A stretch of 64,000 nt of DNA, from positions 1,674,001 through 1,738,000 of the forward strand of contig NC_064447.1 in NCBI RefSeq assembly GCF_023343835.1, in the 5' to 3' direction. This DNA is from Lagopus muta (lineage: Eukaryota; Chordata; Aves; Galliformes; Phasianidae). Of this stretch, positions 52,986 to 64,000 are shown piece after piece. The notes under the pieces are model-generated. The model worked only from the letters and a program-made list of their open reading frames with translations, was not told the origin of the DNA and searched no databases. The position numbers and the translations under genes were made by a program. How positions within the stretch are numbered: position 1 is the stretch's first letter; every line of letters starts with the position of its first letter.

Positions 52986-54885
52986 GCACGCAGGCATCCC
53001 TCGCTGGCTGCAGCCAGACCTCCGTGGGTCTCACAGAACAGCTCGTGCTTTGGCACGGCTGGAGCCGAGCGCATCGCCCGGCAATGGGAGCTGAGGATCT
53101 GCGCCCCAGCGCTGCCCTGCTCCTCCTCCCCATCGCAGGGCTGTGCCTGCAGCCGCCTCTCCTCCCTCCCTCTCTCCCGCTGGCCGCTGCTGCTCAGCTG
53201 ACTGGTGGTGGGGCTGCGGGGCTGGGAGGGACCTCTCCCTCCTCCCGTGGGCAGGGCAGCCTCAGCCGCGGCACGGCGGAGGGTTCGCTCCATCTGCCTG
53301 GCACCTGCAGGCCGTGTGGCAGCGCTGGCCTTGTGTTTGCAAGCCGTGCTTTTGTGCAGCATCTGCTGAAAGCAAGCTGGCTGCCTGGCTGCCTCTGCTC
53401 GAGCAGCGCTGCGAGATCCGAGCATGGGCAGGTGGGGTCTGGGGAGCTGACACCGTGCTGACAGAGCTGGAAACGTGCTGCTGAGCATCTCCTGTGGCTG
53501 GTAGGTGATGTGTGTGCATGTGTGTGTGCAGCACGGCTGCGGGGTGCTGCTGTGGGAAGGGGATTTGCTGCTCTCAGCCCACAGCTGCACACTGTCAGTA
53601 TTTGACTTGAGAGTTTCTTGCCCTCAGCTTTGTGGTTCGCGTTTCTTTGTCCCAGTTGCTGCGTGTGATGAGATTGAAGGGAATTCAGCTGCCTGCCACA
53701 AAGACCTGTGGGTTGAGGGCTGTGCAGCAGACGATTGGTGTGTTGCACAGTCCAAGTTCGTGAGCAGGGCTGTGCTTCCTCCTCTGTCCTGCAGCACGAG
53801 GTCAGCACAGCTGGGCAGGAGCACTTCCTTGGGAAGCCCCTCAGTGCTCAGGGCTGGCTGAGGGCTGCAGGTTCCTCCAGGGAAGGGAAGGGCTGGGGTG
53901 CAGCACTGCAGGGCGCAGACCTTTTCTCACCCTTGCCTCTCACCTGGCATGAGGGTTTGTTTGGGAAGAGCACTGCTGGCATTGCACAACCAGCACTTGT
54001 GAAGCCTTCGCAATGCAGGAAGCAGAGGCGCAGCCTGAAATCTTAACCAGCCCCACATTAATGGGCTACAAGAGGTTTCATGGCCTTCGTCAGGGCAGGT
54101 GTTGTGTTTCTATGCTCCCTCTCTGTAACAAACACGTCTCCCTGCCTGTGGCTGGGTAAAGGACCCCTACAGAGGCTGCAGCTGCCTGATGTGGGTCCCA
54201 GGGCTACGCAGCAGCTTCCCTGCTATCCCCAGCAGTGAGTGGAAGTGCTGGGGCAAGGCTATGGGGCAGAAGCGTTCTTGCTGTCTCCTGCTGTGCCCAC
54301 TGCAGTGTCACAGTCTGCGTGGTGGCTGCAGCATCCCATGTGTGTCTGGGCTCTGTGACCACAACATCTCAGTGCTCACAGATTGCGTTTCCAACCAGCA
54401 GCTCCCTCACTGCATATCTCTCTGCTCAGGGTCCTGTGGACCAGGACTGGGCAGCACCAGAAACCACGGCGCCTCTGGCTCTTGAGGGCTCTTAATGACC
54501 CTTTCAGAGGGAACAGTGGAGTTATTTTCCATTCTTGTGGGGCTGAGCCAGCTGTTGCGACATCAGGCTGGGAATGGGGAGAGCTGCCCTCCTGGCTGCG
54601 GGGGCATGGGATGTTCCTGGATGCACTGAGGTGGCTGCTTTGCTCATGCCATCACTGGGGGTTTCGTGTTGTTGCTCCTGCCTTGCTGCAGGGGTGCAGG
54701 TGAAATCTGTGGGGCTCAGCATCCTCTGCCCCACCCTCCACAAGCAGTGAGCCTGGGGCTGAGCAGCTTGCCAGGCTGTGGGGCCTCGTGATGGGGAGGC
54801 AGCTCAGGTCTGCAGCACGCTGGTCACTGCTCTCTTCTCTCCACAGAGTCCTGCAGAGCGGCGGCGGTCCCCGTCCGATGGGAGG

Positions 54886-57800
54886 ATGGTTGTTCTCAGG
54901 CAGTTTGGGCTGCTTCTCTGGAAGAACTACATCCTGCAGGTAGGCTGGCACGGCGCGCTCAGGCACCTGGGCACCACCAAATGTCACTCAGCAGGGGTTG
55001 CAGAGCATCCTGGTTCCTGTGCTTGTATGTCAGGGAGGGACGAGCAGGCGTTGCTGCTCTGTCCCCATCCCCTTCCTTCCACACTTCACCATTGCCCTCA
55101 CTTTTATTGGGTGCAGCTTCACTTCCCACAGGCAGGACAACCCACGTGGCCTCCTGTGTGACAGTGGCTTTCTGAGCTGTCTCACAAACCCTCTGACATC
55201 CTCTGGAGGTGGTGATTGCTGTAAACCTACTGTGACCTGGTTGGTTTTTCTCGATTAGTTTGTGCTGTCCTCAGAAGCAGCTTTTAGGGATGCGTGGGCT
55301 GCTTTAAACCATACTGTCCTGGCATCTACTCCCATCCCAGCTTTGTGCATGGCAACTGGTTGCTTAAGGGGCTTAGGGAGCTTAGGGCTCGCTGCCCAGG
55401 AGCTGGCCTCCCCCAGTGCCACGAAGGGGCTGTGGACTCCTGGATGCTCAGCCTTTGGCAGAAGATGTGCTCCCGGTGAAGGCATGGAGCTCCACAGCTG
55501 TCAGCTGTGCTGTGAAGCTGGGTGCTGGGCCCAGGGCTGAGGACACGCCTTGCTCAGAGCTGTATGATTATGGATGAGTGTCCCCAGTGCCTCTGAAGCA
55601 CTGCAGTTTGAGTGACTTGTGCAGTAGCACCAGGCTATGCTGGTAAATGTGTGCTAGCTGCTGAGTTCACAGAGTCAGGCAGTTGTTCTGGAGGCAGTCC
55701 AAGGGGCTATTAGAGGGTTAATTTGGTTGTAAATCAGCAGAAGGCAGCTGGTTTGCAAGAGCTGCGTTATAAAACCATCAGACATCTGCAATGCTCGCTT
55801 TTATGAGCGTGGCCTTTGGAGCACTCCTTTTCCTGCCAGCCCTGCTGTGGTGCTGGGCTTGACCCTGTGCTCCTACTTGGGGCTGTGCCCCTCTCTCTGA
55901 CGTGGTGCCCAGTGGTCACTGATCCCCTTGGGACCAGCTGGAGGTGATGACCAGATGGAGCTGAATGCCCAGCTTGCTCACTGTTTTCCTCCCATCTGAA
56001 AAACAAAACCTTTCTCCACTCTATAGAGAGCCTGTGAGGTTCTGACCTAATGTGCAGCACCAGTCAGGGGTTGGTGTTGGCAGATCTGAAGGAGCAGCCT
56101 TGGAGCACAGCTTTGGAGTGGAGGCAGGGAGGAGACACAGCAAGCTGCGGAGGTGGCCACGTTGGGAAGATTACCTCTTTGGTGCTGCTTGTGCCCTTCT
56201 TGTCCCACCTGTGGCAGACAGAGGCTGCAGTGCCCCTTGCTGCTGTCTGAGCAGGAGCACTTGGAGCACTTGCTGCTTTTGCCAGCACGCACAGCACCAG
56301 GTTCCCACTGAGGCTCTCTGGCCTTGGGCACGTGTGGAGAAACCTCAGGAGCTGTAGCTGCAGTGGTTGAGGCTGGATGAGGTGTATTAGCTGGGGTGCT
56401 GGCAGCTCGTGCTGCAGGAGGAAGCACAGGGGGTGCAGCTCCACCCAGTGTCCCATTTCCCCTCCGGTGTTTGGGCCAACTGGGATCTGCTGCCCATGGA
56501 GGGGCACAGCATGGCAGCCACCTCCATCCCCCACGGGGCTGAGCTCCCGTAGCGGTGCACTGCTGTCTGCCAGCAGCCATGGAAAAGCCCACTTAAAACG
56601 CTATTTAACACACAGGCTGAGCAATATAGCAGATAGTGGAAAGCTTGCAGTGTCTGGGAGGCAGCTCCTGTGGGGGCTGGGGGCCAAGGAATGGGGCACA
56701 GCCGTAGAATCACAGAGTAGTTGGGTTAGAAGGGTGCTGCTGCAGACTGGCTGCCCCAAACTGAGCTTCAGATTCAAGAAGCGTTCTGAGGCGCAGGGTG
56801 ATTTTGGGGATCTTCTTTCCCTTCTTCCAACGTCGACATTTATTTCCACCCCTCCCTCCCGGCTTCCCCTCAGAAACGTCAGATTTTGGTCACCATCATA
56901 GAGATCTGCCTGCCGCTGCTGTTTGCTGCCATCCTGATCGCGCTGAGGCACCGCGTGCACTCCGTCAGCCACCCCAACGCCACCATCTACCCGTCCCTGT
57001 CCGTGGATGACCTGCCAGGTTTCTTCTACCGACGACACTCCAGCAACCCCTGGGAGCTGGCGTACGTCCCCTCCAACAGCAGCGCTGTGCAGAGCGTCGC
57101 CAGAGCTGTGGAGAGAGCTTTGCCCATCAGCATCCGAGGTGAGCAGAGCTGTGCAGAGGTGCTCAGGGGGTGCTGATGCTTTTGGGGTCTGAGTGCTGGG
57201 GTGGTGGCAGCGCTCTGAGGGCTGAACTTGCCAGCTGGGCTGAGGTGCCCAAAGCAGAGCTGTGCCCAGCGGCCTGGTCTTACAGGGAGAATCTGGGTAA
57301 AGGTTTGGACAAAGGGCATCCAAACGGGATTCATTTATGCCTCATCAATCCGCCTTCCATCCTGGGAATGGGTGGGTTGGCTGGAAATTCCCTAATGAAT
57401 TTTTATGTGGATACATCAGAGGACTGCAGAACGGTTGGGTTGGAAGGGCCCCCCCCAGCCCTGCCATGGGCTGTGCCCCCCAGCTCTGCTGCCCATTCTG
57501 TGGCCATGGGCACCTCCAGGGATGGGCACCCACAGCTCTGGGCAGCACTGCCAGCGCCTTCCTGCCCTCTGAGTGAAGGATTTCCTCCTCACATCTCGCC
57601 TAAATCTTCCCTCTTTTAATTTAAAATCATTTCCCTCTGTCCTACCGCTGTCTGCTGGTGGTGCAGATGCTCTTTTCCAAGGATGCATCAGTTTTGTCAG
57701 AATGTCAAGGCAATGGTTTTATTTTTGTTTCACGAAAACTATAGCTCTGATTTTTGTCATATCTTGTTACAGTTCCTATCTAGAAAATTATGGCCTTAAA

Positions 57801-60800
57801 ATAGTTGAAAGTGGCTGTCACTTCCTCACAATGAAGCATTCGGAAATTTCCTTGCCCAGAACATTTTAGCACTTCATGTTTCAAACTGAAGATAATGTGA
57901 AAGGAAATCCAACAGCAGGCTGTGGGATCTGGTCAACACACCTGGGGGATGGGGTGCCATCCAGAGAGACCCAGACAGGCTGAGCAGTGAGCTCAGGTGA
58001 ACCTCGTGAAGTTCAACTTATCCAGTTGCAATGTCTGCACTTGGATTGAGGCAGCCCTCGCTACCAGTACAAGCTGGGGGGTGAAAGGATTGAGCACAGC
58101 CCTGCTGAGAAAGGCCTGGGGGTCCTGGTGGGTGGCAGCTGAACACGAGCCAGCAATGTGCCCTCACAGCCTGGGCAGCCAACCGTATCCTGGGCTGCAT
58201 GCAGAGCATTGTGGCCTGCAGGGCGAGGGAGGGGATCTGCCCCTCTGCTCTGTGCTGTGAGACCTCACCTGGAGCACTGCATCCAGATGGGGAGTGCTCA
58301 GTACAGGAGAGACACGGAGCTGTTGGAGTGCATCCAGAAAAAAGCCACAGAAATGATGCAAGGGATGGAACACCTCTCCTATGGGACAGGCTGAGAGCTG
58401 GGGATGTGCAGATGGAGAAGAGAAGGCTGTGAAGGCTGAGAGCCCCGTGTCAGTATCTAAAGGGGAGCTACAGGAAAGAAGGGGACAGACTCTTTATCAG
58501 GGTATGTGGTGATAGAATAAGAGGATATGGTTTCAAGCTTAAAGAGGGGAGATTTAAGTTGGATGTAAGGAAAAGGTCTTTTGCAGTGAGGGTGGTGGTG
58601 GACGGGAGCAGATTGCCCCATGATGTGGTTGATGCCCCATCCCTGGATACCTTCAAGACCAGGCTGGATCAAGACCTGGGCATCCTGATCCAGCTGTGGT
58701 GTCCCTGTGCATTGCAGGGAGTTGAACTAGATAGTCTGTAAAGGTCCCTTCCAGCTCTATGGACTCTGGTTCTGTCCCTGGGGATGGCAGGGCTGCGTCC
58801 CGCACGGATTCCACACCTCCCACATTTGGGACACTCCAGCTGTGCCTGGGGTGCATCCCTCCTGCCCAGCATCGCAGCTGGGAGCTCAGCACCGCTTTGC
58901 TCTGTGCCCACGCGCACCCTGCTCACAACTTTCCTGCCCCACAGCCCAGGGCTTCGCCTCGGAGCGAGAGTTTGAGGATTACGTCCGACGGGACAACCGC
59001 TCGGGCAGCGTGCTGGCTGCCGTCATCTTCAAACACCACTTCAGCAGCAGCACAGACCCGCTGCCCCTCCAGGTGAGCAGCTCAGGGCCGGGGCGCTCTG
59101 CGTGCAGCCCTCCCAGCAGCTCAACAGCAGCCGCTCCGGGAGCGTAACCCAGGTTTGTGCCTTTGTGGTCAGCCTGACGCGGCCGTCGCTGTTCTCCTGG
59201 CAGGTGGACTATGAGCTGCGCTTCAAGTACAGCCCCAGGAACGCCCCACGGAGTGAGCAGACGGGGCTGAACCCCAACCTGGACCGGGACTGGCACACCA
59301 GCTACCTCTTCCCACTCTTCCAGCTGCCTGGGCCCCGCGAGGCCAAGTTTGCGGATGGCGGAACGCCGGGTAGGGCTGTCGGGAGGCATTGGATGCTGCT
59401 CTTCTCTCTGTTTGAATGCTTTTTGAATGGTAAAAGCCCAAACCGTCTAGGAGTTCTCATGCTGTTTAAAGACTTCAGCTCTGTGGTTTGGGCACAGTTT
59501 TTTAACGAAAGCCAAACCTCAGACTGAGCAGGAGGCAGCAGGGCCTTGCAGGAACTGGCACTGGTTCCAGGAGAGCCCTGCTCTCAATCCTGGGAGCTTC
59601 CTCTGTGGCTGCAAAGGGGCTATTTCTCCCAGTTTTCCTTCTGGCTCCACAGTGACATCAAGAAAAGGATTGAGAGAGCAGGCAGACTCACTCATCAGTG
59701 TGAATAGACTTGAGAACGATAGGACCATATCTCCTAGTTCAAATATTTTGCAGGGTGGGGTGACCAGAAGCTAAGGTCAATTCCCTCATTACAATATTTG
59801 TTTAGCAAATTAGTTAAAAACATTGTTAGTGATTACGTATTCTCATCTTTTCCTTATCTGTCCAGCTCATTTTAAGCAACCACCTCTTAAAACGCTCATC
59901 TGAGGCTTTCTAAACAGAATCTGAGCTTCATTTTAAGTGGCAGAAATCCCAAATAAAAGCAGAGCAGTTAAAAAGCAGTGAAAGATTTTTTTGTTTTTTA
60001 ATGCACAAAATGTTTAAGCCAAATGTGTCAGCAATGGGCTGTGTTCCCCCTCACCAAAATACATCCCAAAAAAGGACCACGTGTGAGCTGAGCTCAGTGG
60101 CAGTGTTGGTGACTGATGATGACCAAGAATCTCTGTCCTTAGGAAAACAAAAGCATGCGTGCAGAAAGGTTGCAGTTTATGTTGAGGTTTTCTGCCCCCT
60201 GCCTTTAAATGAAGATTTCAGTTGCTCTGGAATGGTGGTGCCACGACAGCTGTGTTGGTTTTGCTTTTCTTACAAGCTCTTGTAACGTTTCCTGCTCCTC
60301 TTCCCCAGAAGTCCCTCCCATACCAGCTGCCTCTCTTCCAAGGGGGCTGTGCTGTTCTCTGCTTCCCAGGAACAGTGCCTGTTTGTATTCCCCATCTTGT
60401 TGCCTTGCAGGTTACATCCGGGAGGGCTTCCTGGCGGTGCAGCATGCCGTGGATCGGGCCATCATGCAGTATCACACCAACAGCTCTGCCCCCAGCCTGC
60501 TGGAGAACGTCACCGTGGTGGTGCAGCGCTTCCCCTACCCGTCCTATGTCAACGACCTCTTCGTCCTCGCCATCCAGAACCAGCTCCCACTGCTGCTCAT
60601 GCTCAGCTTCACCTACACCTCGCTCAACATCGTCCGTGCCGTTGTGCACGAGAAGGAGAAGAAGCTGAAGGTAATGTTGGGGCTGCACACCTCCTGTGGC
60701 GTGGTGGGCCAGGGGCCAGTAGCACTCACTGCTGTTGCTGCAGGTACTTTGCACGCTGAGCTGCTCACCCCTTAAATGAGCCAGGCAATGACAGAATCCC

Positions 60801-63649
60801 CGTTGGCTTTGCAGCTTTGCAGCCAGCACATGGAGGTGGGCAGGCACGCTGGCAGCAGCGGGTTAGCAAAGCCCTGGAGGAATGTTGCTAATCCTGCTGC
60901 CAGGAGCAGTTGGCCAGACTGCAGGCTGAAGGGCAGCTTGGCAAGGAGCAGCTCTGGCCGGTGCAGGAGTTCAGCATGTGGGAAACAGGGCTTTGGCCTT
61001 TTAAATTTAGAAACTTGTGTTTTTGTGCTATGTACGTGTTTGTGTGTGTGTATGTGGGCAGCAGGGAGCTCAGTTGATGCAGTGCTCATTGCAGCCGGAT
61101 CAGGCTGTCCTGCCCCTTCTGCTGCCAGCCCCTCCTGCTGTGCTTTGGTTCAGCTCAGCTCCTGAGTACCACTCCAATGAGAGTCTCCACCTCCCCTTGC
61201 TGTGCCTGCATCCCCCTGCCTGGGTCATGTGAGTTCAGCCATGGGTGACAGTGTGACCTCCCTGCAGGAATACATGCACATGATGGGCCTCAGCAACTGG
61301 TTGCACTGGAGCGCCTGGTTCCTCATGTTCTTCCTCTTCCTGCTGGTGTCTGTGTTCTTTGTCACCGTGCTCTTCTGTGTCAAGGTGAGTGTGTTTCCTC
61401 AGGCCAGAAGCTCTGTGCTGATGGGGCACGAGGGCGGCAGGGCTCCTTTGTCACAGGTTGGTCTGTACCAGTGACTCAGGCCTCATACGTGTGCCTCAGA
61501 GCCTGGAGCTGTTGGGTGGACAGAGCCTGAGCACTGCAGAGGGTACCTGAGAGCCCATTTGAGTCTCTCTCAGCTTCAAGGGTGTGAATTGACAACCTTG
61601 CACCCAAAGCTGCCTTTGCCAGCAGTTCCTCCCCCAGGAGGAGCAGACCTGTCCCACTGCTGAGCACTACATGCTCGGGGGATGCAGGCTGCCCTCGCTG
61701 TGCACCCGTGGCACAAGAAGCACGAGGTGGCTCTCTGGGTGCAGAGCACAGTGTCCTCATAGACCCTGCACGGGGACAGCCCTTGTTTCCTCCCTCTGGA
61801 CTGTTCTAAGAGGGCCAGGGTGTTCCTACCTGCCTCTACATCTGTCTTTAACCATGGAGACCATTAGGTATGGGATGCCCGTGTGCCTGCAGCCATGGCC
61901 AGCTTTGCCAGCTGCAGAGGTAACTGCTTTTTCTCTGTAGGTGAGTGAACAAGGAGCTGTGCTCACTAGCAGTGACCCCACACTGGTGTTCACCTTCCTC
62001 GCCATCTTCTCCATCTCCACCATCTCCTTCAACTTCATGGTGAGCACCTTCTTCTCCAGAGGTGAGTCCTCCCCGCTTGCCTCCTTGCAGGGCTGGGTCT
62101 GCCAACCATGCCATCCCCAGGAGCTGTGCTGTAAAACTGTGGATTGATTTGGGTGTTGGGGATACTGGGAGGTCAGTGGTGCATCCAAAGCAGGGCCAGC
62201 TCCAGAGCCGCTTGAGATTGCTGCGTGTGGAATAACTTGCTTTGACTGCAGAGCTGGGGCCCTTCTTTTTGTTGATTTTTTTTTTTGGCTGCGTTTTCCA
62301 CACAATGCTTTGGCAGGAGATGTGTGTACTGTCACTTCTCAATCCATGTCAGCTCATGTGTTGGGGCCTCATTCACCTGCTGTGACCCCAAGGTGTGCTG
62401 GGTTGGGCTGGGCTGAGAGCCTCCTCCAATGCTGACTGTGGGGTTGGTACTTCAGCCTTGCTGTGGGGCTGGGGCGAGTCATCATCCGCCTGTAACCACA
62501 GCTCCTCCAAAAGCTTGGATCTCCAAGGGTGGCAAGCTGGTGAGAAATGCTCAACAGCACCAATGTGTGGTTGATGTTTCCCCTTCTGCTCTTCTCTGTG
62601 CTCACAGCAAATGTCGCAGCTGCTGCTGGAGGCTTCCTGTACTTCTTCTCCTACATCCCCTACTTCTTCATCTCGCCTCGCTACGACCTGATGTCCCACA
62701 GCCAGAAGCTGGCATCCTGCCTCATCTCCAACGTGGCCATGGCCATGGGAGCACAGCTCATAGGCATGTTTGAAGGGAAAGGTGAGCACAGGAGCCTCTC
62801 TGCCAGGGTGGGTCTGGATGGGCAGTTGGGGGGCAGAAGGAAGTTCGGCAGAGACGGAGCAAGAGCAGGAGAGGTGATTGCTGGGTGCTTTGCAGCTCTG
62901 AGCAGCACCAGGGCTCTGCCCCTCTGAACCCATGTGTCTGACAGTCATGAAATGAAGCCTGGGCTATTGCCAGACACTTTGATGGCAAAGCTAATTTTCT
63001 TCTAAAGGATGCTAATTAATTGCATTTCCTCCTTTCCAATGTTCGTGTTGGTTTTTTGTTTTCTTGTTGTTGTTCTCTAATTTGTATGTCAATAAGAATT
63101 TGCTGTTTGCTCCAACAAAGGCAGTGTTTTTGCAGAGCAGTGTCACTGAAAGGAGCCTGCAGGGGTGGAGGGGCAGCGACTGCAGATGAGATGGTTTCTC
63201 CCAGGGCAATTGCAGGGGGTGTGATGAAAGATGTGTAAGGAATGGAGTGGGAACCTTGAGATTTTAGTATGCTTCTGCTCCTCTTTTTTTCTCTACATGT
63301 ATGAAATGGATACTGTGGGGCCACGTGTGTGCCTTTCGTTGTGGAGCAGTGAGTTAGAGCAGGCAGTGCTATCTTACAAGCCTGGGAATGCACTCTGCTC
63401 TGCTCCTTCCTCTTGGGGATGAATGAGCTCCCTCAGCAGAGGTGAGCAGCGTCCTGTGTCCCTGCAGGGACTGGCATCCAGTGGAGGGACCTCATGAAAC
63501 CTGTCAGCGTGGATGACAACTTCACCTTGGCACAAGTCCTGGGGATGCTGCTCCTGGATTCAGTGCTCTATGGCCTGGTGGCCTGGTATGTGGAGGCTGT
63601 CTTCCCAGGAGAGTACGGCGTGCCTCAGCCCTGGTACTTCTTCCTGACG
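54886..63649 (+). CDS. ABCA3: ABCA3 lipid transporter, 5' coding exons (partial, continues past window)
   Basis: ABCA3 loads phospholipid into lamellar bodies of surfactant-producing lung cells. Nine coding exons: 54886-54939, 56874-57138, 58945-59072, 59204-59369, 60411-60670, 61268-61384, 61941-62061, 62608-62781, 63468-63649; 1467 bases, 489 codons, phases consistent, no stops. Residues 1-18 hold LLLWKN, the conserved xLxxKN export motif; TM1 follows ([20 protein letters not shown]), then a large lumenal loop with N-glycosylation sites (NAT, NSS, NRS, NVT), [21 protein letters not shown]2 ([14 protein letters not shown]), the coupling segment [15 protein letters not shown], and TM3-TM6, including FMVSTFFSR and [12 protein letters not shown]. 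The first nucleotide-binding domain lies beyond the edge. The chosen ATG has A at -3 and G at +4; an ATG at 54878 is out of frame. Introns contain CR1 copies only. ABCA1/ABCA4-type genes fit far less well. Confidence 0.95.
56705..56738 (-). mobile_element. CR1 tail remnant in ABCA3 intron
   Basis: 'agaatcacagagtagttggg' followed by 'ttagaagggtgctgctgcag' is an antisense CR1 terminus of a few dozen bases. Confidence 0.6.
57420..57665 (-). mobile_element. CR1 LINE 3' end, antisense, in ABCA3 intron
   Basis: 'cggttgggttggaagggccc' near the start and 'aaaatcatttccctctgtcc' near the end match an antisense CR1 3' end, including the reverse complement of [20 protein letters not shown] codons. Confidence 0.85.
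57920..58768 (+). mobile_element. CR1 LINE, 850 bp, in ABCA3 intron
   Basis: Broken ORF2 with [29 protein letters not shown] and [18 protein letters not shown], ending in 'ggtcccttccagctctatgg'. Same orientation as ABCA3; belongs to a different subfamily from the 906/32728 pair. Confidence 0.9.
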
Positions 63650-64000
63650 GTGAGCACTGCTTACACACCCCTCCCAGCAGGGCTTATGGCACGGATTGAT
63701 GATGTTCCCTGCTTTTTGCCAATGCAGCAGGTCAGACTAAAGTGAAACAATGGCACTATCAGCTTCCAGAATTCGAGGTGCTTGCTATGTGTCCTCATTA
63801 GAAGAATGATCTAGTCAGCTTTTTTGATGTGACGTACATCTTGCAGGTCTTCTTGGCTTTAAGTCTTTGTCCCGACACTTCTTGGCACGCATGGTGTTAC
63901 TAATATTGTCTCCATGCCCCCAACATGAGAGAAAAGCATTAACTTCTTCACCCTGCACTAGAGAGAAGCCTGGGGTGGGAGTCAGCAGGTGGTCACTTGG

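Noticed and set aside
56047-56592. 181-codon minus-strand frame in ABCA3 intron
   Set aside because: Lies in an intron of ABCA3, Ala/Pro/His-rich, no match to a known family.

Overview
This looks like nuclear DNA from a bird, most likely a galliform close to chicken. The evidence is the density of CR1 LINE fragments (more than 15, several ending in the ATTCTGTGATTCTGTGA-type tail), compact GC-rich genes with short introns, and vertebrate exon structures (GT-AG sites, matching phases). Species and chromosome cannot be fixed from the sequence alone.

Layout. 1-20.8 kb: no protein gene recognised; CR1 fragments, small tandem repeats and a few AT-rich, palindrome-bearing stretches that look like possible non-coding regulatory elements. 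20.87-21.15 kb: a GC-rich CCAAT/CHR promoter of the type used by G2/M genes, followed by a broken F-box exon resembling cyclin F (CCNF). 21.6-41.2 kb: a segmental duplication array of three units. Unit A (21.6-28.7 kb) and unit C (33.5-41.2 kb) each carry a complete 8-exon, minus-strand gene for a 313-residue protein with three CCCH zinc fingers, related to ZC3H11A. Unit B (28.9-31.5 kb) has lost that gene by a clean internal deletion. Between B and C sits a CpG-rich promoter with the first two exons of ALG1; the other ALG1 exons are absent. 41.3-45.8 kb: the 3' part of CCNF, with central cyclin-box exons missing, an in-frame stop, a CR1 over one splice donor and a truncated C-terminus. 50.2-64 kb: CpG-island promoter and the first nine coding exons of ABCA3, running off the right edge.

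How the pieces fit. The 5' relic and 3' exons of CCNF flank the duplication array, so the array appears to have grown inside, or been joined into, a dead or dying CCNF copy. Each unit keeps a different subset of a larger ancestral unit (ZC3H11A-like gene, ALG1 5' end, CR1). Copies A and C differ at 8 of 942 coding bases counted by eye (5 silent, 3 replacement), all exon phases close, and neither contains a stop. That suggests the two small zinc-finger genes are live while CCNF and ALG1 here are fragments. The most notable content is this young tandem pair of compact ZC3H11A-like genes. ABCA3 looks like an ordinary intact gene. Misassembly of a tandem array is the main alternative for the rearrangements.
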